A stretch of 64,000 nt of DNA from Clostridia bacterium (GTDB taxonomy: Bacteria; Bacillota; Clostridia; Christensenellales; Aristaeellaceae): the NCBI GenBank assembly GCA_017395065.1, contig JAFPWH010000024.1, positions 81,484 through 145,483 on the forward strand. The letters run 5' to 3'. A program made the position numbers and the translations under genes. The notes below the pieces were generated by a model. The model saw only the letters and a program-made list of their open reading frames with translations, searched no databases and was not told the DNA's origin. This document shows, piece by piece, positions 18,450 to 28,081 of the stretch; within the stretch, counting starts at the first letter, position 1; every line of letters starts with the position of its first letter.

Positions 18450-19692
18450 GCTGATCGTGATAGGGGCGGGTCCCGCCGGTCTGGCGGCTGCCCTGAGCGC
18501 AAGGAAGCAAGGTCTTACGCGCATTGCGATTCTTGAGCGCGACAAATACCTCGGCGGTATCTTGAATCAGTGCATACACAACGGCTTCGGACTGCACCGC
18601 TTCCGGGAAGAACTGACGGGGCCCGAATATGCAGGCAGGTTTATCGACGAACTGAGCGGCAGCGGCATCGACGTCTTCACTGATACGATGGTGCTGAACG
18701 TCACGCGAGACAAACAGGTGCACTGCGTATCGCCGCAATACGGTTATCGCATCCTTGAAGCCCAAAGCGTCGTGCTTGCGATGGGCTGCAGGGAACGCAC
18801 GCGGGGCGCCATCGGCATCCCCGGAGACAGACCTTCCGGCGTCTTCACGGCGGGGACAGCGCAAAGGTATCTGAACCTCGAAGGCTACCTTTGCGGCAAA
18901 CGCGTGCTGATCCTCGGCTCCGGAGACATCGGACTCATCATGGCGCGGCGAATGACGCTGGAGGGCGCGAAGGTGCTCGCCTGCGTGGAAGTCATGCCGT
19001 ATTCCGGCGGGCTCAGCCGCAACATCGCACAGTGCTTAAACGACTTCAACATCCCTCTGTATCTTTCCCACACGGTCACCGAAATACGCGCCCAAAATGG
19101 CAGGATCTCCGGTGTCACGGTGTCGAAGGTGGACGAAAACCGCCGCCCGATCCCCGGGACCGAAATGGACTTCGAATGTGATACGCTCCTTCTTTCGGTC
19201 GGCCTGATCCCGGAAAACGAACTTACGCGGGGCATGGGCATCGCCATCGACCCGCGCACGAACGGGGCAGTCGTTTACGAAAACATGGAAACAGACCTGC
19301 CGGGCGTCTTTGCCTGCGGAAACGTCGCACACGTGCATGACCTCGTGGACTATGTGTCCAAAGAAAGTGAAAAAGCCGGCGCGGCGGCGGCAAAATACGT
19401 GCTGCAGGGACCGAACGAGGGAGAAGCGATCGATGTAATAAATGGCGACGGCGTAAGCTATACCTTGCCGCAGCGCATAAGAGTGAGCGCGCTCGATGGC
19501 GCAGCGGAGATCTTTTTCCGCGTCAGGCGGAATTACGGTAAAGCGCAGATCGAGGTGCTCAGCGGCGACGAAAGCATAGCCGTCTACAAGAGAGATCGCC
19601 TTGCGCCGGGCGAAATGGAATCGATCAGGCTGAGCCGCGAGCTTTTGAGCAAAGCAAGAGGCGAGATCAGGGTAAGCATAAAAGAACAGTGA
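18439..19692 (+). CDS. NAD(P)/FAD-dependent oxidoreductase, partner of the GlpA-like protein
   Basis: This pyridine nucleotide-disulfide oxidoreductase-fold protein has 417 residues. It carries an N-terminal FAD dinucleotide fold ('VIGAGPAGLAAALSARKQG'), a second dinucleotide fold ('VLILGSGDIGLIMARRM') and a late FAD-contact motif ('PGVFACGNVAHVHD'). No redox-active CxxC is seen, so it is likely an electron-transfer subunit and not a disulfide reductase. The start at 18439 has GGAGAG eight bases upstream; an ATG at 18424 is less well placed. It probably moves electrons between the GlpA-like subunit and NAD(P)+ or another carrier; this is inferred from context. Confidence 0.85.
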   Translation: MSYELIVIGAGPAGLAAALSARKQGLTRIAILERDKYLGGILNQCIHNGFGLHRFREELTGPEYAGRFIDELSGSGIDVFTDTMVLNVTRDKQVHCVSPQYGYRILEAQSVVLAMGCRERTRGAIGIPGDRPSGVFTAGTAQRYLNLEGYLCGKRVLILGSGDIGLIMARRMTLEGAKVLACVEVMPYSGGLSRNIAQCLNDFNIPLYLSHTVTEIRAQNGRISGVTVSKVDENRRPIPGTEMDFECDTLLLSVGLIPENELTRGMGIAIDPRTNGAVVYENMETDLPGVFACGNVAHVHDLVDYVSKESEKAGAAAAKYVLQGPNEGEAIDVINGDGVSYTLPQRIRVSALDGAAEIFFRVRRNYGKAQIEVLSGDESIAVYKRDRLAPGEMESIRLSRELLSKARGEIRVSIKEQ

Positions 19693-19742
19693 CGGACAAG
19701 CGGCAGGGCGTCCCTGCCCGTACACGGTCAAGAGGAAAGCAT

Positions 19743-20087
19743 ATGAAAGAGCTTATTTGCATCGTTTGCCCGCGCGGATGCCATTTGCAGGTTGACGAAG
19801 ACAACGGCTTTGCCGTTACCGGTAATAGCTGCCCAAGAGGCGCAGAATACGGAAGAAATGAAGCTGTTCATCCCGTGAGAACGCTCACGAGTACCGTCCG
19901 GATCGAAGGCGCACCGATAACGCGGCTGCCTGTCAGGACAGCGTCGGCGATCCCGAAAGCACTCCTGTTCGACGCGATGAACGAAATAAACCGGACAAGC
20001 GTGCATGCGCCTGTCAAAAGGGGACAGGCGGTCATCAAGGATTTGCTTGGAACGGGCGTGGACGTAATAGCCACCAGAGACCTGTGA
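19743..20087 (+). CDS. DUF1667 small cysteine-rich protein
   Basis: A 114-residue protein with 'CIVCPRGCHLQV' and 'GNSCPRGAEYG' at the N-terminus. These cysteines probably bind an Fe-S cluster or zinc, as in the DUF1667 family that regularly follows GlpA-like oxidoreductases in Clostridia. The ATG at 19743 has a GAGGAAAG site. It is 50 bp after the previous gene and ends the operon. A role as an electron-transfer or assembly partner of the two flavoproteins is inferred from constant association, not shown by sequence. Confidence 0.85.
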   Translation: MKELICIVCPRGCHLQVDEDNGFAVTGNSCPRGAEYGRNEAVHPVRTLTSTVRIEGAPITRLPVRTASAIPKALLFDAMNEINRTSVHAPVKRGQAVIKDLLGTGVDVIATRDL

Positions 20088-20110
20088 ATTTAATAGACGA
20101 ATAAAAACAG

Positions 20111-20647
20111 TCAGACTGTTTCGAGCACTCCGTTTTCGGTCAGTATGATGTCCGGCTTTACGTCGTGCTTTTCAAAGGGCAGCGCGTCAAAAACCGCAGA
20201 TGCGGGACAGAGGCATACGCTTTTGCACCGCACGCGGCTCAGATATTCGTCATAATACCCGCCGCCGTGTCCCAGGCGCACGCTGTGCCTGTCGCAGGCT
20301 AAACACGGCACGACGCAAAGGTCCGGTCGAAGCATTTCGGGCGCGCCTCTGGGCGGCTCCGGTATACCGTAAACGCCCGGGACGAGATCATTTAGACTCA
20401 GGATCCCGCGCGCCTGCATGATCCCTTTTTTAACGATTTTCGGAACGGCGACGCGCTTTTTCAGGCGAAACGCTTCCTTTATGATCTCTCGTGTATCGAT
20501 CTCAGGATAGACCGAAACATAGATAAAAACACTTTCGGCATTTATCCAGCATTCAAGCGCATATAGAAATTCGCGCACCTTCGCCGCGCCCTCTTCTGAT
20601 ATCGGGGCGCGGCGAAGCTGTGCGCGAAAGTCTGCTTTTGAAAGCAT
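20111..20647 (-). CDS. 5-formyltetrahydrofolate cyclo-ligase
   Basis: A 178-residue MTHFS/YgfA-family enzyme that converts 5-formyl-THF with ATP to 5,10-methenyl-THF, returning stored folate to the one-carbon pool. The phosphate-binding glycine loop 'RLGHGGGYYDEYL' and 'DLCVVPCLACD' are the family marks. The start at 20647 has a GGAAAGGA site; an upstream in-frame start at 20686 would overlap the preceding gene. It is third after nagA and the ROK gene, with 32 bp between. The functional link to amino-sugar genes is not evident. Confidence 0.9.
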   Translation of the reverse strand: MLSKADFRAQLRRAPISEEGAAKVREFLYALECWINAESVFIYVSVYPEIDTREIIKEAFRLKKRVAVPKIVKKGIMQARGILSLNDLVPGVYGIPEPPRGAPEMLRPDLCVVPCLACDRHSVRLGHGGGYYDEYLSRVRCKSVCLCPASAVFDALPFEKHDVKPDIILTENGVLETV

Positions 20648-20679
20648 ATTCCTTTCCGGAAACCTGGTCAAGGCGTTTT

Positions 20680-22050
20680 TCAGCAAACCGGCAGGCTCGC
20701 AGCGGCGACGCTCTGACCGACTCGACGGCTGGACTCGTCGGGAATGTGAAGGGTGATCTTTTTCGCAAGCTCCGGATACTCGGTATCGAGTACCTGCTGG
20801 GCTGTCTTCAAAAGCGTTTGTCCGCCGTTTCCGCTGGTGACTCTGCCCATGATGAGCACATGCTTGATGTCGTAGTATCTGGCGTAATAGGCGATCTCAT
20901 AGCCGAAATAGGTGCCGATCGTCTGGTATATGCCCTCTGTCCGCTTGTCTCCCGCTGCATGCAGCTGCTGAACGTACTTGAGCTTTTCAGCGAGGGTCAT
21001 TTCGTCGCTCAGCTCTATGCCGGCCGCGGGGCAGAGCTTTATGACCGCGTCCTGACTGAAGTATTTCACGCCGCAGCCAACGTCGCCGCTCCACTCGTCC
21101 ACGAGCGCTTTCGGGTTCATGTCGACCGGAACGAAGGCCAGCTCGTTGAGCCAACCGGTAATGTATCCGCTGCCGTCCACGTAACCGCCGGCTTCGCTCG
21201 TGCCCATGGCGATGCCGAGCACGTTGTTGTCGTTTAGGTCCATCGCACCCGCAAGCGCCGTCACGTCGCCGTCGTTTGCGACCTCGATCGGCACGTTGCC
21301 GATCTCCTTAGCGACGTCGAGGTATATGTTGCGGCATTTTATCTTGTCTTCTTCGCTGAGCTTGATGAACAGGGAAGCGACCATCGCGCGATTGTCGATA
21401 TACACGCCTGCAGAGGATACGCCGATGGCGTCCACGCGCGGCAGCTTCTCCTTGGCCTTGAGCATAGCGTTTTTGATGCCGTCGAAATGATATTTTGGAT
21501 CAGTCTGCGTCTTGGGATGCCAGATGATTTCTTCCGAGTAGATGCTTTCGCCGTCGACCACGGCAGAAACCTTCACGTCGCTGCCGCCTGCGTCAAAACC
21601 GATGCGGCAGCCGTTCAGGTGCTTTCCGACAGGGGAGGAACTCTCGTTTGTGGCCGGCGCGTTTTTGACGTCTTCCACGTAATCGACCTTGAATTTGGTC
21701 TCATAGACGCCGCTCATGAAATCGTTGTCGAAAGCGCGGGCGCCGTCCTTCGCGTAAACGGCCTTGATGTGCTCGTAGATGGGCTTCGAGCCGGATACGG
21801 TGATCTTCCAGCCGCCGTAGACCCAAAGAAAGGTCTTTACGATGCGCTCTACGACTTCGTTGTTGCGCCTGTCGTCTACGCCCTCGGCGAAGACGTCCAT
21901 TTTCAGCGTATGGACGTAGCCCTTGTTGCGCTCGACGGATATAGCGATCTGCTTGTGCGGCGCGGCCGCAACGTCTTTTTCAAACTGCTCGACATATTTT
22001 ACGATCGGCATGAAATCGGGATCGTATACCGCTTTGACCTTCAGTTCCAT
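20680..22050 (-). CDS. ROK-family protein with long N-terminal extension
   Basis: In this 456-residue protein the C-terminal 310 residues have the ROK (repressor, ORF, kinase) sugar-kinase fold. The phosphate loop 'IGFDAGGSDVKVSAV', the catalytic-type Asp in 'VANDGDVTALAGA' and a second phosphate motif 'GIAMGTSEAGGYV' are visible. The usual ROK zinc motif CxCGxxGCxE is absent; the equivalent region reads 'SGDVGCGVKYF'. About 145 N-terminal residues precede the fold and match no domain I recognise. It begins one base after nagA, so an amino-sugar kinase acting with NagA is plausible. A non-catalytic regulator is the alternative; no DNA-binding helix-turn-helix is seen. Confidence 0.75.
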   Translation of the reverse strand: MELKVKAVYDPDFMPIVKYVEQFEKDVAAAPHKQIAISVERNKGYVHTLKMDVFAEGVDDRRNNEVVERIVKTFLWVYGGWKITVSGSKPIYEHIKAVYAKDGARAFDNDFMSGVYETKFKVDYVEDVKNAPATNESSSPVGKHLNGCRIGFDAGGSDVKVSAVVDGESIYSEEIIWHPKTQTDPKYHFDGIKNAMLKAKEKLPRVDAIGVSSAGVYIDNRAMVASLFIKLSEEDKIKCRNIYLDVAKEIGNVPIEVANDGDVTALAGAMDLNDNNVLGIAMGTSEAGGYVDGSGYITGWLNELAFVPVDMNPKALVDEWSGDVGCGVKYFSQDAVIKLCPAAGIELSDEMTLAEKLKYVQQLHAAGDKRTEGIYQTIGTYFGYEIAYYARYYDIKHVLIMGRVTSGNGGQTLLKTAQQVLDTEYPELAKKITLHIPDESSRRVGQSVAAASLPVC

Positions 22051-22051
22051 C

Positions 22052-23212
22052 TTATACCTCCGCTTGATAGATCGTTCTGCCGCGCAGTATCGTGCGGTGA
22101 ATGTTCATCTCTTCGTCCGCGAAGCAAAGATCAGCGTCTTTCCCTTCGGCGATCGAGCCCTTTGTCTTGTCGATGCCTATGGCAGAAGCGGGACTGAGAG
22201 ACGCGGCTCGCACTGCCTTGTGGAGCGGCAGGCGGCTTACGTTGTTTTTGAGATTTCGCACGGCTTCGTTGAGTTTGAGCACGCTGCCCGCGATCGTGCC
22301 GTCCTTTAAGCGGCATTCGATGCCCTTCACGTAGATCGGCTGTCCGCCGAGCGAATACTCGCCGTCCGGCATGCCGCCGGCTCTCGTGCAGTCGGTGATC
22401 AGCACGAGCTTGTCCTTTTTGAGCTCGCTTACGATCTTGAAAAGCGCTTTATTGACATGGAAGGTGTCGGCGATCAGCTCGGTGCTTATCCTGCTGTCTC
22501 CGAGGGCCATGCCGACCACGCCGGGATCGCGGTGCATCAGCGGCGTCTGTGCGTTGAAAAGGTGCGTCACGTGTCTTACGCCGGCTTTGACGGCTTTTAC
22601 GGCTTCTTCAAAGGTCGCGCTCGTGTGGCCTATGGAGATCAGCACCTCGGGATGCTCCTTGTGTATGCGACGGATCGCGGCCATATTGCCCTTCATTTCC
22701 GGTGCCACCGTGAATACCTTGATCAGATCGGCGTAGCGGGCGATGAATTCCGGGTCACAGGGAAGAATGTGCTCCGCGGCCTGCGCGCCTTTCTTGGCAG
22801 GATTGATGAAGGGACCTTCGGAGTTGATACCCATGATCTGCGCGCCGTCGAAACCGTCTTTCTCGCTTTCGAGCTTTACTTCCCTGATCGCCGCAAAGGC
22901 CTTGTGCAGGTCGTCCATGCTGACGGTCATCGTCGTGGGCAGCCAGCTGGTGACGCCGTTTTTCGCGATGCCCCTCGCCATTTTGCGTATGCCTTCGGCT
23001 TTGCCGTCGCTTGCATCCTCGCCGAGGTAACCGTGTATATGCATGTCTACCAGGCCGGGCAGCACGTACAGGCCGTTTGCGTCGATGACGGTGTCGTTTG
23101 CGTCGATGCTGTCGGGTGAGATGATCCCCCGGATCTTGTCGTCGAACCGAAGCGCCAATCCCTGTACGGTGGCGTTTTCAAGCACGAGCTTTGCGTTTAC
23201 TATGACGTTCAT
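22052..23212 (-). CDS. nagA: N-acetylglucosamine-6-phosphate deacetylase
   Basis: A 386-residue metal-dependent amidohydrolase that removes acetate from GlcNAc-6-phosphate, in amino-sugar catabolism and cell-wall recycling. Visible are 'PGLVDMHIHGY' (metal-site histidines), 'INSEGPFINPAKKGA', 'ISIGHTSATFEEA' and 'GVRHVTHLFNAQTPL', followed by 'LITDCTRAGG' with the catalytic Asp. The ATG at 23212 sits nine bases after GGAA; a GTG two codons earlier is too close to it. First gene of the nagA-ROK-cyclo-ligase operon, with its own promoter. No nagB is present in the window. Confidence 0.93.
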   Translation of the reverse strand: MNVIVNAKLVLENATVQGLALRFDDKIRGIISPDSIDANDTVIDANGLYVLPGLVDMHIHGYLGEDASDGKAEGIRKMARGIAKNGVTSWLPTTMTVSMDDLHKAFAAIREVKLESEKDGFDGAQIMGINSEGPFINPAKKGAQAAEHILPCDPEFIARYADLIKVFTVAPEMKGNMAAIRRIHKEHPEVLISIGHTSATFEEAVKAVKAGVRHVTHLFNAQTPLMHRDPGVVGMALGDSRISTELIADTFHVNKALFKIVSELKKDKLVLITDCTRAGGMPDGEYSLGGQPIYVKGIECRLKDGTIAGSVLKLNEAVRNLKNNVSRLPLHKAVRAASLSPASAIGIDKTKGSIAEGKDADLCFADEEMNIHRTILRGRTIYQAEV

Positions 23213-23245
23213 ATTCACACGTTCCTTTACGCTTTATTCATACAA

Positions 23246-23274
23246 AGTATACTCTGAATCGAGGCAAATTTCAA
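23246..23274 (-). promoter_or_regulatory. Promoter of the nagA operon
   Basis: Minus-strand TTGAAA and TATACT with 17-bp spacing, ending 33 bp before the nagA ATG. Confidence 0.7.
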
Positions 23275-23295
23275 GCGCAATAACAAAATTAGTGC

Positions 23296-25344
23296 TTATT
23301 TCACTTCGACGAGAATCTCCCGCGTCAGGCCGTTGTAGCTTCTGAGCTCGATGCGGGCAGTTCCGGACGAAATAGCCGTGACAAGCCCGTTTTCGTCGAC
23401 TGTGGCGACGTCCTCATCAAAGCATGTGAGCGTGTAAGTCACGAAGGTGTATCCTTCAAAGCGCACGTTCAGATCGCGGGTCTCGCCGACGGACATGGAC
23501 AAATAGTGCGTAAACAGAGAACCCGCGCCCAGGCTTTCCGCGTCCATCGTCACGTTTCCGGGCGCCAGGAAAACCTTCACGTTTATGCTTGCCGACGCGC
23601 CGGTGCCTGTGCGAAGAAATATGCTCGTTTCGCCCGTCCTGTCCCCAAAGGACAGTACGCTGTTTTGATCCGGCACGAGCAGTGCTTCGTTTCCGCTTTG
23701 CAGGGAGACGAGCGAATAGCAGCCCTCGTCGAAGGTGTAGCTAATCGGCAGCCGGTCTCCTGCGCCGATGATCGCCTGTGTGAATTCGGGATAGACGTTC
23801 TGCGCGGCGGGCATCACGGTAACCTTCATCTGCGCCGAAGGACCGCTGACCAGCCTCGCGCTGATGACAGCCGAGCCGGGAGTCCGGGCAGTCAGCCTGC
23901 CCTCGCCGTCGATTATGGCGACGCTTTCGTCGGAGCTCGCATAAAACGCGTGTCCCGAACCGCCTGTATAGGTAAGATCTGCGCTTAACACGTCACCGAC
24001 GCCAAGCGATATGGCGCTTTCGGCAAAAGCGATCGATTTTGCGATCTGCGTCACTTCGATCTCGACCGACTGCGTGCGGCCTCCGCTTGTCGCGGAAAGC
24101 ACGGCCTTGCCGACCGAAAGCGCGTAGACTCTTCCGTCTTCGCCGACGCGCAAAACATTCGGCTCGTCTGTCTCAAACGTGAACGGCATGGATACGGTGT
24201 AGTCCGAAGCCACGGAATAGCGCATGCTCTCGCCGACGGCCAGGCTTGTATAGGGCACGCTCAAAATACACTCTTTCGGGAATGGCAGCACGGTTATGCT
24301 CGTTTCACAGCTTGCGCCGCCGGGCGCGATCAGCTTAAGCCTTGCCCGGCCCGCCTTGAGCGCCTTTACGCTCATTTCGCCGTCGGGGACGGCGACGCTT
24401 TCGTCAAGGCTTTCGACCGTGAAATAACCGCTGCCGCCCGTGGTGACTGCGCTTAAATGGACAGTCCCTCCGACGTAAACGTAAGGCTGGCTGTCCGCCG
24501 CCCTGATTTGTGTTGCAGAGGGCTCTATGTTCAGTTTGCAGCTCAGAAGCGCGCCGCCGCTTGCCCTTAAGTTGATCAACGCGATGCCCTCTTTGATGCA
24601 ATACACTTCGCCGCTCTGATCCACCGTGCAGATGTCGGGATTGAGCGATTCGAAGCTCAGCGTCTCGTGAAAACCGCCTTCGAGGCGTGCTTCTATCGTG
24701 AATCGCTCGCAGGCATAACCGGTGAGCTCGGTCTCGGCGATGATGGAAGCGGGAGCAGGAGCGGGCACGGTGACGGAGCAGCTTGCGCTCTTTCCGTTGT
24801 ACGTCTCTGCGAAGATCTCCGCTCTGCCGGGCGATACCGCGAAAAGCTCGCCGGAAGGCGTGACGCTTACGACCTCTTCGTTTGCGGAATAGAAGCTGAC
24901 CCATCCGGCCGAATCGCGGCTGAGCGTATACGAGAGCTTGAAGCTTTGCTCGGGCTTTAGCGTGATGTCTTCACGGTTCAGCCTGATCGAGGAAGGCGCT
25001 TTTGCGACGGTGATCTTTATCTCCAGATAGCTCGTCGTCGTGTAATAGATCTTCAGGGTCGCGCGGCCCGTGCCCTCGCACAGCAGCATGCCGTCTTCGT
25101 CGACGCGCACGTACATGCTGGAAGAAGAGAAGCTGAAATAGCCTTCGCTGTCCACTTCGATAAAGCGCGTTTCGTTGAGGCCGAGCGTCAACGCGCTTAC
25201 GACTTCGCCGTCGCATTCGGCGTCCGTCACCCGTATGCTTCCGTCCGGCATGAGATACGCCTGCCAGGAGGACGCGGCGGCGCTGACGCAGATAAGCAGC
25301 GTCAGCGCCGTAAGAAGTGTCATCAAAAACAGTATGCGTTTCAT
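23296..25344 (-). CDS. Secreted Big2/Ig-like repeat protein
   Basis: A 682-residue exported protein. The N-terminus is a clear signal peptide (MKR, hydrophobic stretch, cleavage near 'SAAASS'). About seven Ig-like domains of the Big2 type follow, with 'SSDESVAIIDGEGRLTA' and 'SVTPSGELFAVSPGRAEI' patterns. The protein ends with an Ig strand, with no anchor or catalytic domain, so binding or a structural role outside the cell is likely. The ATG is one base after the glyA stop and has no spaced promoter, so it appears co-transcribed with glyQS and glyA. It has the same domain type as the giant protein at the left edge but does not share its three-domain higher-order repeat. Confidence 0.88.
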   Translation of the reverse strand: MKRILFLMTLLTALTLLICVSAAASSWQAYLMPDGSIRVTDAECDGEVVSALTLGLNETRFIEVDSEGYFSFSSSSMYVRVDEDGMLLCEGTGRATLKIYYTTTSYLEIKITVAKAPSSIRLNREDITLKPEQSFKLSYTLSRDSAGWVSFYSANEEVVSVTPSGELFAVSPGRAEIFAETYNGKSASCSVTVPAPAPASIIAETELTGYACERFTIEARLEGGFHETLSFESLNPDICTVDQSGEVYCIKEGIALINLRASGGALLSCKLNIEPSATQIRAADSQPYVYVGGTVHLSAVTTGGSGYFTVESLDESVAVPDGEMSVKALKAGRARLKLIAPGGASCETSITVLPFPKECILSVPYTSLAVGESMRYSVASDYTVSMPFTFETDEPNVLRVGEDGRVYALSVGKAVLSATSGGRTQSVEIEVTQIAKSIAFAESAISLGVGDVLSADLTYTGGSGHAFYASSDESVAIIDGEGRLTARTPGSAVISARLVSGPSAQMKVTVMPAAQNVYPEFTQAIIGAGDRLPISYTFDEGCYSLVSLQSGNEALLVPDQNSVLSFGDRTGETSIFLRTGTGASASINVKVFLAPGNVTMDAESLGAGSLFTHYLSMSVGETRDLNVRFEGYTFVTYTLTCFDEDVATVDENGLVTAISSGTARIELRSYNGLTREILVEVK

Positions 25345-25345
25345 A

Positions 25346-26581
25346 TCAGCTGTACAGCGGGAAACGGGAGGTGAGGTCGAGCGCGCGGCTTGAGACGCTG
25401 CTCAAAGCACTTTCGCCTTCGACGATGATGTCGCTGATCATATCGGCGATCTGCAGCATCTCGTTTTCCTTCATGCCCCTCGTGGTGACGGCGGGCGTAC
25501 CGACTCTGAGACCGCTCGTGATGAAGGGAGAGCGCGTTTCGCCGGGCACGGTATTCTTGTTCGCCGTGATGTGTGCCTGATCCAGCATGTTTTCGAGCTG
25601 CTTGCCGGTGATCTCGCGGTCAAGTAGGCTGACGAGCATCAAATGATTGTCGGTTCCGCCGCTCACGAGCTTTATGCCGCGCTCGTTGAAGCGCTTCGCC
25701 ATCGCGCGGGCGTTCAGTACGATCTGGTGCTGATAGGCCTTGAATTCGTCGCTCAGCGCTTCTTTGAAGCAAAGCGCTTTGGCGGCGACGATGTGCATCA
25801 GCGGTCCGCCCTGCGTGCCGGGAAAGATGGCCTTGTCGATGGCCTTGGCGTATTCCTTCCGGCAAAGGATCATGCCGCCCCTGGGGCCGCGCAGCGTCTT
25901 GTGCGTGGTCGTGGTCACGATGTCGGCGTAGGGCACGGGGGAGGGATGCTCCCCGGCTGCCACGAGGCCGGCGATGTGTGCCATATCCACCATCAGCATT
26001 GCGCCGCATTCGTCTGTAATTTTGCGGAAACGTTCAAAATCGATGATTCGGGGATAGGCGCTCGCTCCCGCGACGATGATCCTTGGCTTGTTTTCGAGCG
26101 CGAGCTGCTCCGCGGCGTCATAATCTATGATGCCCGTTTCGGGGTTTACGCCGTAGGAAATGAAATTGAAAAACGAGCCGCTCAGGTTTGCCTTGCTGCC
26201 GTGAGTAAGGTGGCCGCCGTTATCGAGGCTCATGCCCATCACGGTGTCGCCGGGCTTCAAAAATGCAAAATAGACTGCCGTATTCGCCTGCGCGCCGGAA
26301 TGGGGCTGCACGTTTGCGTGCTCGCAATGAAACAGTTCCTTCGCTCTTTCCCTTGCGAGCTCTTCGGCCTTGTCCACACATTCGCAGCCGCCGTAATAGC
26401 GCTTGCCGGGATATCCTTCCGCGTATTTGTTGGTCAGTATGCTGCCTGCTGCCTGCATAACGGCGGGGCTTACGTAGTTTTCGGATGCAATGAGCTCGAT
26501 GTTGTTGATCTGGCGGTTGAGCTCCTCTTGCATGCACGCGGCGAGATCGGGATCGATTGCCTTGATGAGATCAAAATTCAT
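25346..26581 (-). CDS. glyA: Serine hydroxymethyltransferase
   Basis: A 411-residue PLP enzyme interconverting serine and glycine while loading one-carbon units on tetrahydrofolate. Family marks include '[19 protein letters not shown]', '[11 protein letters not shown]', '[13 protein letters not shown]' and the PLP-lysine region '[14 protein letters not shown]'. Length is normal. The ATG has a GAGG site and lies 32 bp after glyQS, so glycine supply and glycyl-tRNA charging appear to share an operon. Confidence 0.97.
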   Translation of the reverse strand: MNFDLIKAIDPDLAACMQEELNRQINNIELIASENYVSPAVMQAAGSILTNKYAEGYPGKRYYGGCECVDKAEELARERAKELFHCEHANVQPHSGAQANTAVYFAFLKPGDTVMGMSLDNGGHLTHGSKANLSGSFFNFISYGVNPETGIIDYDAAEQLALENKPRIIVAGASAYPRIIDFERFRKITDECGAMLMVDMAHIAGLVAAGEHPSPVPYADIVTTTTHKTLRGPRGGMILCRKEYAKAIDKAIFPGTQGGPLMHIVAAKALCFKEALSDEFKAYQHQIVLNARAMAKRFNERGIKLVSGGTDNHLMLVSLLDREITGKQLENMLDQAHITANKNTVPGETRSPFITSGLRVGTPAVTTRGMKENEMLQIADMISDIIVEGESALSSVSSRALDLTSRFPLYS

Positions 26582-26613
26582 AGCGTACCTCGTTTATTCG
26601 TTTGGAAAGTGCG

Positions 26614-27993
26614 TCAGAAATCGATTTTTTTGTCCAGCCAGGCACACAGATCGTCGATTGCGACCAGCTCCTGCTCCATGGTATCCCTGTCGCGGACCGT
26701 GACCTTCCCGGTCTCGAGCGTATCGAAATCGATCGTCACGCAGTAGGGCGTGCCGGCCTCGTCCGCTCTGCGGTAGCGCTTGCCGATTGAGCCGGTCTCG
26801 TCGTATTCGCACATGAAGCGCTTGCTCAGCATGGCGTAGACTTCCTTCGCCTTGTCGCCGAGCTTGTTTTTCTGCAGCGGGAGCACCGCGCACTTGACGG
26901 GCGCGAGGAACGGATGAAGATGGAGCACGGTCCTTACGTCGCCGTCCTTGAGCTCCTCCTCTTCGTAGGCGTTACACAGGAAAGCGAGCACGGCCCTGTC
27001 CACGCCCAGCGAGGGCTCGACGCAATAGGGGATGAACTTTTCGCCGGTCGTCGGGTCCATATATTCCATGCTCTTGCCGGAATGCTCCTGATGCTGCTTG
27101 AGGTCGTAATCCGTTCTGTCGGCGACGCCCCAGAGCTCGCCCCAGCCGAAGGGGAAAAGGAATTCAAAGTCCGTCGTCGCCTTGGAATAGAAGGCGAGCT
27201 TGTCTTTTTCATGGTCGCGCAGGCGCAGGTTTTCGTTCTTGATGCCCAAGCTCAAAAGCCAGTCGCGGCAGAAGGCGCGCCAGTATTCGAACCATTCGAG
27301 GTCGGTGCCGGGCTCGCAGAAGAACTCAAGCTCCATCTGCTCGAACTCTCTTACGCGGAAGATGAAGTTGCCGGGGGTGATTTCGTTGCGGAAGGATTTG
27401 CCAATCTGCGCGATGCCCGCGGGCAACTTTTTGCGCGTGGTGCGCATGACGTTGTTAAAGTTTACGAAGATGCCCTGCGCGGTCTCCGGACGCAGGTAGA
27501 GCTCTGCCGCGCTGTCCTCGTTTACGCCCTGATGGGTTTTGAACATGAGGTTGAACTGCCTTATGCCCGTAAAATCGGTCTTCCCGCAGACGGGGCAGGG
27601 AATGGCGTGCTCCTTGATGTAGCTTTCGAGCTCGGCGTTGGACCAGCCGTCGCCGGTTTCCTTGCCTTCTGTAAAGTCTTCGATGAGCTTATCAGCCCTG
27701 AAGCGCGCCTTGCAGGCCTTGCAGTCCATCAGCGGGTCGTTGAAGCCGCCGACGTGACCGCTGGCTACCCACACTTCGCGGTTCATGAGGATCGCGCAGT
27801 CGACGCCGGTGTTGTAGGGGCTCTCCTGCACGAACTTGCGCCACCAGGCCTTTTTGACGTTGTTTTTGAATTCGACGCCCAACGGGCCGTAATCCCAGGT
27901 GTTGCTCAGGCCGCCGTAGATTTCGGAGCCTGCAAAAATATAACCCTTGTTTTTGCAAAGGGCGACTAATTTATCCATTGTTAATTCCGCCAT
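26614..27993 (-). CDS. glyQS: Glycine--tRNA ligase, single-chain dimeric type
   Basis: A 459-residue class II synthetase of the alpha2 type, not the split GlyQ/GlyS form. Motifs seen are '[13 protein letters not shown]' near the N-terminus, a zinc-ribbon-like insertion 'DCKACKARF...CPVCGKTDF', motif 2 '[20 protein letters not shown]', motif 3 '[14 protein letters not shown]' and the C-terminal anticodon-binding domain. Its promoter is immediately upstream and only about 90 bp separates it from the preceding gene. I see no T-box leader, which would need more room. Confidence 0.96.
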   Translation of the reverse strand: MAELTMDKLVALCKNKGYIFAGSEIYGGLSNTWDYGPLGVEFKNNVKKAWWRKFVQESPYNTGVDCAILMNREVWVASGHVGGFNDPLMDCKACKARFRADKLIEDFTEGKETGDGWSNAELESYIKEHAIPCPVCGKTDFTGIRQFNLMFKTHQGVNEDSAAELYLRPETAQGIFVNFNNVMRTTRKKLPAGIAQIGKSFRNEITPGNFIFRVREFEQMELEFFCEPGTDLEWFEYWRAFCRDWLLSLGIKNENLRLRDHEKDKLAFYSKATTDFEFLFPFGWGELWGVADRTDYDLKQHQEHSGKSMEYMDPTTGEKFIPYCVEPSLGVDRAVLAFLCNAYEEEELKDGDVRTVLHLHPFLAPVKCAVLPLQKNKLGDKAKEVYAMLSKRFMCEYDETGSIGKRYRRADEAGTPYCVTIDFDTLETGKVTVRDRDTMEQELVAIDDLCAWLDKKIDF

Positions 27994-28020
27994 ATAAACA
28001 CCTCCGCATAATATGTATAA

Positions 28021-28049
28021 ATAATAGCAAAACGCGCAGGCCGTATCAA
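28021..28049 (-). promoter_or_regulatory. Promoter of glyQS-glyA
   Basis: Minus-strand TTGATA and TATTAT separated by 17 bp, 27 bp before the glyQS ATG. Confidence 0.7.
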
Positions 28050-28081
28050 GCGCGTTACGTTAATTTGCTTTAAGAAAAAGA

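Noticed and set aside
27994..28081. A T-box leader for glyQS
   Set aside because: The space to the preceding gene is under 90 bp and the promoter lies only 27 bp before the ATG, leaving no room for a T-box.
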